A DNA stretch of 64,000 bases from Agromyces laixinhei. GTDB lineage: Bacteria > Actinomycetota > Actinomycetes > Actinomycetales > Microbacteriaceae. Below, piece by piece: positions 1-8,750 of this stretch. The position numbers and the translations under genes are program-made. The notes below the pieces were generated by a model. The model did not search any database and was not told where the DNA came from. It worked only from the letters and a program-made list of their open reading frames with translations. Location of the stretch: assembly GCF_006337065.1 (NCBI RefSeq), contig NZ_CP040872.1, forward strand, positions 2,108,001 to 2,172,000, written 5' to 3'. The number at the start of each line of letters is the position of its first letter. Positions within the stretch are counted from its first letter, which is position 1.

Positions 1-242
1 ACATACCGATCTTCCGCGAGATCGGCGGTGATGCCGCCGTCTACTTCGACCCCGACAACCCCGAATCGCTCGTCGCCGCCCTGTGGTCGCTCGAGCGCCA
101 GGGGGAGTGGGAACGGCGCTCGGAGGCATCCGTCGGCGTCGCCGCCCGCTACAACTGGGCGGCGTCGGCTGAGCGACTGCTCGCGCTCATGCAGTCGACG
201 GTGGTCGGCACTGGGCGACGCCGTCGACGTCGCGCCGGCTGA
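1..242 (+). CDS. Glycosyltransferase, C-terminal fragment (gene starts before the window)
   Basis: Open from the window edge (first full codon at base 3) to TGA at 240-242, so only about 79 C-terminal residues are visible. The fragment reads PIFREIGGDAAVYFDPDNP and then ESLVAALW. This matches the end of the donor-binding Rossmann domain of GT-B (GT4/GT1-like) glycosyltransferases, where a conserved acidic/Gly-Gly-Asp-Ala loop is followed by 'yfdP.dpe.la.al'. The tail is short and basic. Sugar donor and acceptor cannot be inferred. The next gene is convergent and its stop lies 33 bases downstream. Confidence 0.6.
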   Translation, partial: IPIFREIGGDAAVYFDPDNPESLVAALWSLERQGEWERRSEASVGVAARYNWAASAERLLALMQSTVVGTGRRRRRRAG

Positions 243-275
243 GACGCGATTCCCGGGCTCAGCCGGTCGCTGTGG

Positions 276-1122
276 TCAGGAATCGAGCGCGGTGACGATG
301 GCTGCGAGCGTCTCGCTCGCTCCGGCCTCGATCTTGACCGCCGCCCGGACGTCGCCCTTGGTGACGCCGCGATTGACCACGATGATCGGCAGGCGCTTGC
401 GTCGAGCCTGCTCGATGAGCCGCATGCCCGAGTTCACGACGAGCGACGAGCCGGCCACGAGCAGAACGTCGGCGCCCCTGCACGAGCGAGGCGGCCGCCT
501 GGAAGACGTCGGCGGGCACGAACTCGCCGAAGAAGACCACGTCGGGCTTCAGGATGCCGCCGCAGACGGTGCACGCAGGAATCACCATGGCGTCGACGTC
601 GTCGACCTCGACATCGCCGTCGGGTGCCGGCCGGATCGCCGTCTCGAGGTCGATCTCGGGGTTCAGCGTCTCGAGCCGTGCAGCGATCGCCTGACGGGCG
701 AAGCGCTGGCCGCAGGTGAGGCACAGCACACGGTCCATGCTGCCGTGGAGTTCGATGACGTGCTGATTCCCGGCGCGCCGGTGCAGGCCGTCGACGTTCT
801 GCGTGATGACGCCGTTGACGTGGCCGCGCGCTTCGAGTTCGGCGAGGGCGAGGTGGCCGCGGTTGGGCGCCGCGCTCGCGAAGTTGCGCCACCCGAGGTG
901 GCTGCCCGCCCAGTAGCGCTTGCGCGCCCGTTCCGACGCGAGAAAGGACTGGACCGTCATCGGCGTGCGCACGGGAGCACCTTCGCCGCGGTAGTCGGGG
1001 ATGCCGGAATCGGTGCTGACCCCGGCACCGGTGAGCACCGCGATGCGGGTGCCGCGGAGCAGCTCGATCGCCTCGGCGAGCCGCGGTTCGGCCGCGACCG
1101 GCGCCTCGATGCCAGTGCTCAA
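276..1122 (-). pseudogene. Sir2-family NAD-dependent protein deacetylase, frameshifted
   Basis: Sirtuin of about 281 residues once one frameshift is repaired. It has the NAD-binding GAGVSTDSGIPDYRG motif, the TQNVDGLH catalytic stretch with the general-base His (ELHGS) and a CLTC...CTVC zinc knuckle. Family role: NAD-dependent removal of acyl groups from lysine. The start is TTG at 1122 (reading L-STGIEAP), chosen because GGGAGG lies just upstream; in-frame starts further upstream lack this. After AASLVQG the frame is lost at a run of four C (475-478 on the plus strand). Removing one base restores QGADVLL joined to VAGSSLVVNSG, and the frame then runs to the stop at 276. All catalytic motifs are upstream of the break. 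A sequencing error in the homopolymer is as likely as a true pseudogene. Confidence 0.85.
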
Positions 1123-1211
1123 GCGGGCCTCCCTTCGACGATGATCCGAGTCTAGACGGGTCCGTTTTCCGGATTGTTTCGTGCACTGGCAGGCTTGGGG
1201 TGAGGAGACTG

Positions 1212-2039
1212 ATGCACATCGAACGAGTCCGCGACGCGGCATCCGATGCGGTGGCCGATTACGCCCGGCTCACCGACGTCGCACTTCGCAGCGTCAACGA
1301 GCCCGAACAGGGGCTCTACATCGCCGAGTCCGCGAAGGTCATCCGCCGTGCGATCACCGCCGGGCACACGCCGCGCTCGGTGCTCATGGAGGAGAAGTGG
1401 TTCGCGGCGCTCGAACCCGTGCTGGCGCCGTTCGACATTCCGGTGCACCTCGCCGACCCCGACCAGCTCGAGGCGATCACGGGGTATCGAGTGCACCGCG
1501 GTGCACTCGCGGCGTTCGAGCGGCCGGCACTCGCCGACCCGGCGGAACTCCTCGCGCATGCGCGCCGGGTCGTGGTGCTCGAAGACATCGTCGACCATAC
1601 GAACGTGGGCGCGATCTTCCGCAGCGTCGCAGCGCTCGGCGCCGACGCGGTGCTCGTGAGCCCGCGCTGCGCCGACCCGCTCTACCGGCGCAGCGTGCGA
1701 GTGAGCATGGGCACGGTGTTCCAGGTGCCGTGGACCCGGCTGCCGGAATGGCCCGAAGCGGCGCGGATGCTGCACGCACACGACTTCTCGATCGCCGCAC
1801 TCGCCCTCGCCGAGGAAGCGGTCTCGTTGCCGGTGCTCGCGGCCGACCCACCCGAGCGTCTCGCGCTCGTCTTCGGCGCCGAGGGCGACGGCCTCAGCCG
1901 AACCGCCCTCGCCTCGGCTGACACGGTTGTGACGATCCCCATGCGGCTCGGCGTGGACTCCCTGAACGTCGCTGCCGCGGCGGCCGTCGTGCTCTACGCG
2001 GTCGCGCTCGACGAGGAGGCCGCCGATGACCGAGGATGA
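1212..2039 (+). CDS. TrmH/SpoU-family RNA 2'-O-methyltransferase
   Basis: 275-residue SPOUT-superfamily enzyme that transfers methyl from SAM to a ribose 2'-OH of rRNA or tRNA. An N-terminal substrate-binding domain (about residues 10-100, with AESAKVIRRAI) precedes the knotted catalytic domain with the three SpoU motifs: DHTNVGAIFRSVAALGAD (motif 1, with Asn and Arg), LVFGAEGDGLS (motif 2) and IPMRLGVDSLNVAAAAAV (motif 3). Start: ATG at 1212 has GAGGAG at 1202-1207, while the GTG at 1200 has no good ribosome site. The last 14 bases overlap the downstream carboxypeptidase gene, implying co-transcription. The exact RNA target is not visible from sequence. Confidence 0.88.
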   Translation: MHIERVRDAASDAVADYARLTDVALRSVNEPEQGLYIAESAKVIRRAITAGHTPRSVLMEEKWFAALEPVLAPFDIPVHLADPDQLEAITGYRVHRGALAAFERPALADPAELLAHARRVVVLEDIVDHTNVGAIFRSVAALGADAVLVSPRCADPLYRRSVRVSMGTVFQVPWTRLPEWPEAARMLHAHDFSIAALALAEEAVSLPVLAADPPERLALVFGAEGDGLSRTALASADTVVTIPMRLGVDSLNVAAAAAVVLYAVALDEEAADDRG

Positions 2040-3276
2040 GGCGCGTGCCGCGAAGGCGCGCGTGTATCGTCGCCGTCGCATCGTCGTCTTCAGCGCGCTC
2101 GCGATCGTCGTCGCGCTGCTCACGACGGGCGGCGTCTACACGTCCAACGCGCTCGGCGCGGCGGTGCCGGCGGCCGCGCCGCAGATCACCGACCCCGAAC
2201 CGGTCGCCGCGGCTGCGCAACCGCTCGCGCTGCCCGGATTCGGCAGCTACGCCGTCGGCGCCGTCGGGTTCGACGGGCTCATGGCCGCCGGCAACGAGTC
2301 GACGCCGATGGCGATCGCGAGCATCACGAAGATCGTCACGGCGCTCACCGTGCTCGAGGCGAACCCGATCCCCGCCGGCGAGAGCGGTCCCGACATCGAG
2401 TACACCGAGGCCGACGTCGACATCTACTGGGACATGGTGGCCCAGAACGGCTCGGTCGCCCCGGTCGAGGCCGGCGCCGTCCTGAGTCTCAGGGAGAGCC
2501 TCGAAGCACTGCTCGTGCCGTCGGGCAACAACTACGGCATCTCGATCGCGAACTGGGCCTTCGGCTCCGAGCAGGCGCTCGTCGATCGTGCCAACGCCTG
2601 GCTGGCTGCCCACGGGCTCGCGAACACGCACGTCGTCGATTCCAGCGGCATGTCCGATGACAACGTCAGTACCGCGGCCGATCTGGTCGTGCTCGGCCAG
2701 ATCGCGCTCCAAGACCCGACCCTCGCAACCATCGTGGCATCGGCGAGCGTCGAGATCCCCGAGATCGGCGTCCTCACGAACTCCAACAAGATGCTCGGCA
2801 CCCACGGCGTCGACGGCATGAAGACGGGCACGACGGATGACGCGGCGAACCTGCTCTTCACCGCCGACTACGCCGTGGGCTCGTCCACCGTGACCGTGGT
2901 CGGCGTGTTGCTCGGCGGCCAGACGCATGCCGCGGTGAACGAGGCCATCGCGGCCCTGCTCGACTCCGTCGCCCCGGGTTTCCACGAGGTCGCACCGCTC
3001 ACGGCGAACCAGGTGCTCGCCGAGTACTCGACACCGTGGGGCGAGTCCGCACGGGCGCGCACGGCCGAGGGGGCGACGCTCGTCGTGTGGGGCGAGACGC
3101 CCGTCGATGTCGAGGTGCAGGCCGAACCCGTGACGCTCGCCCAGCGCGGCGAGAACGTCGGCGCCGCGATCGTGCGTGCCGGATCTCAGGAGTTCAGCGT
3201 GCCCCTCGTGCTCGACGCGGCGATCGAAGACCCCGGCACCTGGTGGCGCCTCACGAATCCGGGAGCGCTCGACTGA
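2026..3276 (+). CDS. D-alanyl-D-alanine carboxypeptidase (PBP5-type, S11 family)
   Basis: 416-residue low-molecular-mass penicillin-binding protein that trims the terminal D-Ala of peptidoglycan stem peptides outside the membrane. A short basic N-terminus (RRRR) precedes one membrane anchor/signal segment (about residues 20-40), then a Pro/Ala-rich linker. The penicilloyl-serine fold has all three active-site motifs: SITK (catalytic Ser and Lys), SGNN (the SxN motif) and KTGTT. The C-terminal 90 residues form a beta-rich domain typical of PBP5-like proteins. It overlaps the upstream methyltransferase by 14 bases. The stop faces the SGNH hydrolase gene, 28 bases away, with no convincing terminator between them. 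Confidence 0.88.
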   Translation: MTEDEARAAKARVYRRRRIVVFSALAIVVALLTTGGVYTSNALGAAVPAAAPQITDPEPVAAAAQPLALPGFGSYAVGAVGFDGLMAAGNESTPMAIASITKIVTALTVLEANPIPAGESGPDIEYTEADVDIYWDMVAQNGSVAPVEAGAVLSLRESLEALLVPSGNNYGISIANWAFGSEQALVDRANAWLAAHGLANTHVVDSSGMSDDNVSTAADLVVLGQIALQDPTLATIVASASVEIPEIGVLTNSNKMLGTHGVDGMKTGTTDDAANLLFTADYAVGSSTVTVVGVLLGGQTHAAVNEAIAALLDSVAPGFHEVAPLTANQVLAEYSTPWGESARARTAEGATLVVWGETPVDVEVQAEPVTLAQRGENVGAAIVRAGSQEFSVPLVLDAAIEDPGTWWRLTNPGALD

Positions 3277-3304
3277 CGCCGGCGAGCCTCTGACGACAGG
3301 TTGT

Positions 3305-4090
3305 TCACCCGGGAAGCGTGAACGGCCCGGCATCCGGTCGTTTCGCGCTGACGCGGTCGCCCGACGACTGATGGCGAACTCGGCGCAGCACCCACGGCAC
3401 GAGGTATTCGCGCGCCCAGGTGAGGTCTTCGACGCGTGCCTGGCGCCACGTGCTCGACGGTAGCGGCTCGGGCTTCAGCGGTTCGAGCGTGTTCTCGACG
3501 TTGAGCGCGTCGACCACCATGCGCGCGACAGTGTGGTGGCCGAGCGAGTTCAGGTGCAGCCGGTCGGGGGCCCACATCCGCTGGTCCTGAATGGCGGTGA
3601 GCGCCCACTGGTCGGCGACGATGCAGTCGTACTTGGCCGCGATCGAGCGCAGGTTCTCGTTGTAGATCGCGACCTTGCCGCGGATGCCGCGGAAGACGGG
3701 GGAGAACCCGACGTCGACGCCGGTGAAGATGACGATCGTCGCGTGATCGCGGGAGAGGCGTTCGATCGCGTACTCGAATCGCGCCGCGATCTCGTCGGGG
3801 TCGGTGCGAGGTCGGATGACGTCATTGCCGCCGGCCGAGATCGTGATGAGGTCGGGGCGCAGCGCGAGCGCGGGTTCGATCTGCTCGTCGACGATCTGCT
3901 GGATGAGCTTGCCGCGCACGGCGAGGTTCGCGTAGGCGAAGTCCTCGGTGCCCTGCGCCAGCACCTCTGCGACCCGGTCGGCCCATCCGCGGTGCCCGCC
4001 GGGCGTGCCCGGCTCTGGGTCGCCGATGCCCTCCGTGAACGAGTCGCCGAGGGCGACGTAGCGCGACCAGGGATGCTGCGGCGAGACCAT
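3305..4090 (-). CDS. SGNH/GDSL-type lipase-acylhydrolase
   Basis: 261-residue serine esterase of the SGNH fold. Block I is ALGDSFTEG near residue 15 (nucleophile Ser). The block III Asn is in SAGGNDVIRP, and the block V catalytic Asp and His are in DRLHLNSLGHH. The spacing matches cytosolic GDSL hydrolases of about 250-260 residues common in actinobacteria. No signal peptide is visible, so it is probably intracellular; the substrate (acyl ester) is unknown. It is transcribed alone, divergent from the helicase gene whose GTG start is 84 bases away, so both promoters lie in 4091-4174. The start ATG at 4090 (MVSPQHPWSRYVALGDS) leaves the normal short lead before block I. Confidence 0.85.
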   Translation of the reverse strand: MVSPQHPWSRYVALGDSFTEGIGDPEPGTPGGHRGWADRVAEVLAQGTEDFAYANLAVRGKLIQQIVDEQIEPALALRPDLITISAGGNDVIRPRTDPDEIAARFEYAIERLSRDHATIVIFTGVDVGFSPVFRGIRGKVAIYNENLRSIAAKYDCIVADQWALTAIQDQRMWAPDRLHLNSLGHHTVARMVVDALNVENTLEPLKPEPLPSSTWRQARVEDLTWAREYLVPWVLRRVRHQSSGDRVSAKRPDAGPFTLPG

Positions 4091-4174
4091 GCCTCCATTG
4101 TGCCGTGTCTCTCACCGGGTACCTCCCCGCACCGGTTTCGGGGATGTCGTGCCCCTCCGCTACGCTCGGATCCA

Positions 4175-5974
4175 GTGAGCACCGCGATTCCTTTCGGCCC
4201 CCAGCCGGGCACGTCAGCCGCCGAGCACCTCTCACCTTCGTTCCCTGAGCGCGCCGCGTGGGGTACTGCATCGAAGCTCCGGGCGTGGCAGGCCGAGGCA
4301 CTCGAGCAGTACCTCGCTGAACTGCCGCGTGACTTCCTCGCGGCCGCGACGCCGGGCGCCGGCAAGACGACGTTCGCGCTGCGCCTCGCGGCCGAGCTTC
4401 GCGCGCGGCGCATCATCGACCGCATCACCGTCGTGGCCCCGACCGACCACCTGAAGCGGCAGTGGGCGGATGCCGCGGCGCGCGTCGGCATCCGTCTCGA
4501 CCCGGGGTTCCGCAACGCCCACGGCCGCAGCTCCCGGCACTATCACGGCGTCGCCGTCACGTACGCGCAGGTCGCGATGCGGCCCGCGCTGCACCGCGAA
4601 CTGACGCTGTCGGGCAAGACCCTCGTGATCCTCGACGAGGTGCACCACGGCGGCGACGCGCTCTCGTGGGGCGACGCGATCCGTGAGGCGTTCGAACGCG
4701 CAGAGAAGCGGCTCTCGCTGACCGGCACGCCGTTCCGCTCAGACACCGCGCCCATCCCGTTCGTGCAGTACGTGCCCGATGCCCAGGGCGTGCGGCTGTC
4801 GAAGACCGACTACGACTACGGGTACGGCCGAGCCCTCGCCGACGGCGTCGTGCGCCCGGTGCTCTTCATGGTCTACGCGGGCCACATGCGCTGGCGCACG
4901 AAGGCGGGCGACGAGATGGAGGCGAGGCTCGGCGAAGACAACACGAAAGACATCACGTCCTCGGCGTGGCGCACCGCGCTCGAGCCGACTGGCGAGTGGA
5001 TTCCCGCGGTGCTCGCCGCCGCTGACCGGCGCCTCACCGAAGTGCGCCACGGCATTCCCGACGCCGGCGGACTCGTCATCGCCACCGATCAGACCGTCGC
5101 CCGCGCCTACGCGCAGATCCTCGAGCAGATCTGCGGCGAGAAGGTCACGATCGTGCTCTCCGACGAGAAGGAGGCGAGCGCGCGCATCGAGGAGTTCTCG
5201 GCGAGCACCACTCGGTGGATGGTCGCGGTGCGCATGGTCTCCGAGGGGGTCGACGTGCCGCGCCTGGCCGTGGGCGTCTACGCCACGAGCGCATCGACAC
5301 CGCTCTTCTTCGCCCAGGCGATCGGACGCTTCGTGCGAGCGCGTCGCCGCGGTGAGACGGCCTCCGTCTTCCTGCCGAACGTGCCGGGCCTCATGGCGCT
5401 CGCCGGCCAGCTCGAGCTCGAACGCGATCACGCGCTCGATCGGCGCGGCGGTGATGCCGACGACGACGGGCTCGACGACAGCCTGCTCGAGTCGGCCAAT
5501 CGCGAGGAACGGGCTTCAGACGAGGAGATGGGGCTCGGCACCTGGGAGGCGATCGGGTCGGATGCCTCGTTCGACCGAGTGCTCTACGACGGCACCGAGT
5601 TCGGCACGCTCGCCGAGCCCGGCAGTGACGAGGAGCACGACTTCATCGGCATCCCCGGCATCCTCGAGCCCGAGCAGGTCTCCGAGCTGCTGCGGCATCG
5701 CCAGGCGCGTCAGGCCCGGCGGGCGGGCGAGCGGCACAAGCAGGTGGTCGCCGACGGAGACCCGGAACCCGTCGCCCTCTTCCGCACCTTGAAAGAACAG
5801 CGTTCATTGCTCAACAGCCTCGTGGGGCTGTGGGCGCGGCACACCGGCGAGGCGCACTCACTGGTGCACGGCGAGCTCCGCCGCGTCTGCGGCGGCCCAG
5901 CGGTCGCACAGGCGACGGTGACCCAGTTGCAGGCGCGCATCGAGTTCCTGCGCAAACGTCTCGGCAGCCGCTGA
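4175..5974 (+). CDS. DEAD/DEAH-box helicase (superfamily 2)
   Basis: 599-residue SF2 helicase. Motif I is ATPGAGKT (about residue 60), motif II LDEVHHGGD, motif III-like SLTGTPFR, and a C-terminal helicase domain ends in motif VI QAIGRFVRARR. A 170-residue C-terminal extension is rich in acidic and Arg residues and has no recognised domain. Family role: ATP-dependent unwinding or translocation on nucleic acid; conserved in actinobacteria without a defined cellular role. The start is GTG at 4175, preceded by TACGCT (4161-4166) eight bases upstream and no Shine-Dalgarno sequence, as for a leaderless message. The reading frame stays open upstream to 3533, but that part is antisense to the SGNH gene and lacks helicase similarity. 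Confidence 0.85.
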   Translation: MSTAIPFGPQPGTSAAEHLSPSFPERAAWGTASKLRAWQAEALEQYLAELPRDFLAAATPGAGKTTFALRLAAELRARRIIDRITVVAPTDHLKRQWADAAARVGIRLDPGFRNAHGRSSRHYHGVAVTYAQVAMRPALHRELTLSGKTLVILDEVHHGGDALSWGDAIREAFERAEKRLSLTGTPFRSDTAPIPFVQYVPDAQGVRLSKTDYDYGYGRALADGVVRPVLFMVYAGHMRWRTKAGDEMEARLGEDNTKDITSSAWRTALEPTGEWIPAVLAAADRRLTEVRHGIPDAGGLVIATDQTVARAYAQILEQICGEKVTIVLSDEKEASARIEEFSASTTRWMVAVRMVSEGVDVPRLAVGVYATSASTPLFFAQAIGRFVRARRRGETASVFLPNVPGLMALAGQLELERDHALDRRGGDADDDGLDDSLLESANREERASDEEMGLGTWEAIGSDASFDRVLYDGTEFGTLAEPGSDEEHDFIGIPGILEPEQVSELLRHRQARQARRAGERHKQVVADGDPEPVALFRTLKEQRSLLNSLVGLWARHTGEAHSLVHGELRRVCGGPAVAQATVTQLQARIEFLRKRLGSR

Positions 5975-6038
5975 CTGGCGATCTCGCAATCACCGGATGC
6001 CGCGGCCGGCGCCACCCCGGCGGGTCTAGCATTTCCGT

Positions 6039-7421
6039 ATGGACCGTCGTTCGCGGGTGCTCGTCGTCGCCATCGTCGTCTCGTTCATCGCCTTCCTCGA
6101 CGGCGCGGTCATCAACGTCGCGCTTCCGGCGATCGAGTCGGATCTCGGCGGCGGACTCGCGCTGCAGCAGTGGGCGGTCGACGCCTACCTGCTGACGCTC
6201 GGTTCGCTCATCCTCATCGCGGGGTCGTTGTCGGATTCGTTCGGGCGGCTTCGCATCATCCGCATCGGCCTGTACGGGTTCGCGGTCACCTCGGCGATCT
6301 GTGCGCTCGCCCCCGACGGGCTCGTGTTCATCATCGGCCGTGCCCTGCAGGGCGCCGCTGGAGCGCTGCTGGTGCCGAGCTCGCTCGCGCTCATCATTGC
6401 GACGTTTCCGTCGGCGGAGCAGGGCAAGGCGATCGGGCGGTGGACGGCGTGGACGACGGCGGCGTTCCTCGTGGGGCCGCTCCTCGGCGGAGCACTCGTC
6501 GATCTCGTCTCGTGGCGACTCGTCTTCTGGATCAATCTGCTTCCCATCGTCGTCTCCATCGTGCTCATGCGTGCACTCGGTCGCGATGCGCCGAATCCCG
6601 CGCGCGAGCGCATCGACTGGACCGGCGCGGCGCTCGGAGTCGTCGGGCTCGGGGGCACGGTCTTCGCGCTCATCGAACAGGGGCGCCTCGGGTGGTCGTC
6701 ACCTCTCGTCTCCGTGTCGCTCGCGGTCGGGATCGTCGCACTCGTCGGGTTCCTCTGGTGGGAGCACCGGACGCCGCAGCCGATGCTGCCGCTGAGCCTC
6801 TTCCGCGCTCGGAATTTCGCTGCCGGCAACCTCGCCACGTTCTTCATCTACGCATCGTTCGCGCTCGGCCCGTTCGCGATCACGATCTTCCTGCAGGAGT
6901 TCGCCGGATTCCCGGCCACACTCGCCGGTCTTGCGACGCTGCCGCCGATGATCCTGCTCGTTCTGCTCGGCGCGTGGTTCGGCGGGCTCTCGTCGCGGTT
7001 CGGCCCGAGGATCTTCATGAGCCTCGGCCCGATCACCGTCGCGATCGGCTACCTGCTGATGCTGACCGTGAACGACGACGTGAACTACTGGACCCAGCTT
7101 CTGCCCGGCATCATCGTGACCGGGCTCGGCATGGCGATGACCGTCGCACCGCTCACGGCGACCATTCTCGGCGCGGTCGATCCAGCACGGGCGGGCATCG
7201 GTTCGGCCGTGAACAACGCCGTCGCACGAATCGCCGGACTCGTCGCGATCGCCGCGATCGGCGTCATCGTGGGCAGTCAGCTCGATGTCACGGGCTTCCA
7301 CCGTGCTGCACTCGCGACGGCGGTCCTCCTGATCGTCGGCGGGCTCGTGTCATGGATCGGCATTCGCAATCCCGATCTCGCACCGGCGTCGCCTCCGTCG
7401 CCGGAGTCGGCGCGTGACTGA
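6039..7421 (+). CDS. MFS drug-export-type transporter (DHA2/EmrB-QacA group)
   Basis: 460-residue inner-membrane major facilitator with about 14 hydrophobic segments, the number typical of the DHA2 drug:proton antiporters. It shows the helix-1 motif D1-like FLDGAVINVALP, motif A-like GSLSDSFGRLRIIRIG after helix 2, and a motif C-like GPLLGGALVD in helix 5. Likely role: proton-driven efflux of small molecules; substrate unknown. ATG at 6039 is preceded by TAGCAT (6027-6032) with six bases between, a leaderless arrangement. It stands alone between the helicase and the flavohaemoprotein genes. Confidence 0.85.
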   Translation: MDRRSRVLVVAIVVSFIAFLDGAVINVALPAIESDLGGGLALQQWAVDAYLLTLGSLILIAGSLSDSFGRLRIIRIGLYGFAVTSAICALAPDGLVFIIGRALQGAAGALLVPSSLALIIATFPSAEQGKAIGRWTAWTTAAFLVGPLLGGALVDLVSWRLVFWINLLPIVVSIVLMRALGRDAPNPARERIDWTGAALGVVGLGGTVFALIEQGRLGWSSPLVSVSLAVGIVALVGFLWWEHRTPQPMLPLSLFRARNFAAGNLATFFIYASFALGPFAITIFLQEFAGFPATLAGLATLPPMILLVLLGAWFGGLSSRFGPRIFMSLGPITVAIGYLLMLTVNDDVNYWTQLLPGIIVTGLGMAMTVAPLTATILGAVDPARAGIGSAVNNAVARIAGLVAIAAIGVIVGSQLDVTGFHRAALATAVLLIVGGLVSWIGIRNPDLAPASPPSPESARD

Positions 7422-7455
7422 CGGGGTACCGCAGCACCTGCGATTTGGCATCAAG

Positions 7456-7472
7456 TTCTACAGCGTGTAGAA
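7456..7472. promoter_or_regulatory. Palindromic operator upstream of the flavohaemoprotein gene
   Basis: TTCTACA-GCG-TGTAGAA is a perfect inverted repeat with 7-bp arms and a 3-bp spacer, ending 51 bases before the hmp ATG. It is AT-rich against its surroundings and sits where a repressor would block the promoter. It does not resemble the NsrR sites I know; the TACA...TGTA core is closer to BlaI/CopY-type operators. The binding protein is unknown. Confidence 0.5.
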
Positions 7473-7523
7473 ATGACGTGAATCCGGCCGTCAGGTCGAG
7501 ATACGACGCTCGAAGGAGAAACG

Positions 7524-8696
7524 ATGCTGTCCGAGAAGTCCCGCCCCGTCATCGAAGCCACGCTGCCCGTCATTGCGGGACGCATCGCCGAGATCACGCC
7601 GAAGTTCTACGACCGTCTCTTCACGGCGCACCCGGAACTGCTCGACGGGATGTTCAGCCGTGCCAACCAGAACAACGGCACGCAGCAGCGGGCACTCGCC
7701 GGCAGCATCGCCGCCTTCGCATCGCACCTGATCGCGAACCCGGGCACCCTGCCCGAGGCGGTGCTGTCGCGGATCGCGCACAAGCACGCCGCGCTCGGCA
7801 TCCCGGAATCCGGATACCCGATCGTCTACGAGCACCTGTTCGCGGCGATCGCGGAGGATCTGGGCGATGCCGGCACACCCGAGGTCGTCGAGGCCTGGAC
7901 CGAGGTGTACTGGCTGATGGCCGACGCCCTCATCAAGATCGAGCGGGGCCTCTACGCGCGGCAGGCGAACGACGAGATGTGGACTCCGTGGCGAGTCACC
8001 GCCAAAGAGGCCGCAGGAGTCGGCTCCATCACCTTCCGGCTGACGCCGGCGAACGACACTCCGGTCACCCGTGCAACTCCGGGGCAGTACGTCTCCGTGC
8101 GTGTGCGGCTCGACGACGGTCTGAGCCAAGCTCGCCAGTACTCGCTGTCGGATCTCGTGGATTCGCTCACCGACCGGGTGTTCACCACCAAGCTCGACGA
8201 AGGCGGAGAAGTCTCCCCGCACCTGCACCGATCCGTGATGGTCGGCGACGTCGTCGAACTGTCCAACCCGTACGGCGACATCGAATTCGATGACTCCGAC
8301 GGACCGATCGTGCTCGCAACGGCAGGCATCGGCTGCACTCCGAGCGCATCGATCCTGCAGTCCCTCGCGCAACGGGCATCGGACCGCCGGGTGCTCGTGC
8401 TCCACGCAGAGCAGCGCGCCGAGAACTGGGCGCTCGGGCACCAGATGCGCTCAGCGGTCGAGCAGTTGCCGAACGCCGACCTGCAGTTGTGGCTGGAGGA
8501 GGCCGCGACCGAGACGGGCGCCGAGTCCGGCTTCATGGACCTGGAAGGCGTCGCACTGCCGACCGGCGCGAAGCTCTTCCTGTGCGGGCCGGTGCCGTTC
8601 ATGCGGTCCATCCGGTCGCAGGCCATCAGTGCAGGCATCCCCGCCACCGACATCCACTACGAGGTGTTCGGTCCAGACGTCTGGCTGGCGGCGTAA
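7524..8696 (+). CDS. hmp: Flavohaemoprotein (nitric oxide dioxygenase)
   Basis: 390 residues with the three-domain layout of Hmp: a haem-binding globin (1-140, proximal His in RIAHKHAALGI), an FAD-binding ferredoxin-reductase domain (about 150-255, RQYSLSD flavin motif) and an NAD(P)-binding domain (about 260-390, GIGCTPSASIL and the final FGPDVWL). It oxidises NO to nitrate with O2 and NAD(P)H in the cytoplasm. The ATG at 7524 has an AAGGAG ribosome site at 7513-7518 (cgaaggagaaacg). A perfect palindrome at 7456-7472 lies upstream, implying repression. A strong hairpin at 8710-8749 separates it from the convergent PLP enzyme gene. Confidence 0.92.
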   Translation: MLSEKSRPVIEATLPVIAGRIAEITPKFYDRLFTAHPELLDGMFSRANQNNGTQQRALAGSIAAFASHLIANPGTLPEAVLSRIAHKHAALGIPESGYPIVYEHLFAAIAEDLGDAGTPEVVEAWTEVYWLMADALIKIERGLYARQANDEMWTPWRVTAKEAAGVGSITFRLTPANDTPVTRATPGQYVSVRVRLDDGLSQARQYSLSDLVDSLTDRVFTTKLDEGGEVSPHLHRSVMVGDVVELSNPYGDIEFDDSDGPIVLATAGIGCTPSASILQSLAQRASDRRVLVLHAEQRAENWALGHQMRSAVEQLPNADLQLWLEEAATETGAESGFMDLEGVALPTGAKLFLCGPVPFMRSIRSQAISAGIPATDIHYEVFGPDVWLAA

Positions 8697-8709
8697 CCAG
8701 GCGGCGATC

Positions 8710-8749
8710 CGGAGGGCGGTGGTGGCGGGACCGTCACCAGCGCCCTCCG
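8710..8749. terminator. Bidirectional hairpin between hmp and the PLP enzyme gene
   Basis: Two 15-base arms (8710-8724 and 8735-8749) pair at 14 of 15 positions around a 10-base loop. It lies between the two convergent stops and can serve both strands. There is no T-tract, as is common in high-GC actinobacteria. Confidence 0.6.
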
Positions 8750-8750
8750 C

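Noticed and set aside
28..1155. A 375-codon plus-strand frame across the sirtuin
   Set aside because: No protein-like motifs. The opposite strand has the full sirtuin signature.
7456..7472. Assignment of the hmp palindrome to NsrR
   Set aside because: The sequence does not match the NsrR motifs I know, and no Rrf2-type gene is nearby.
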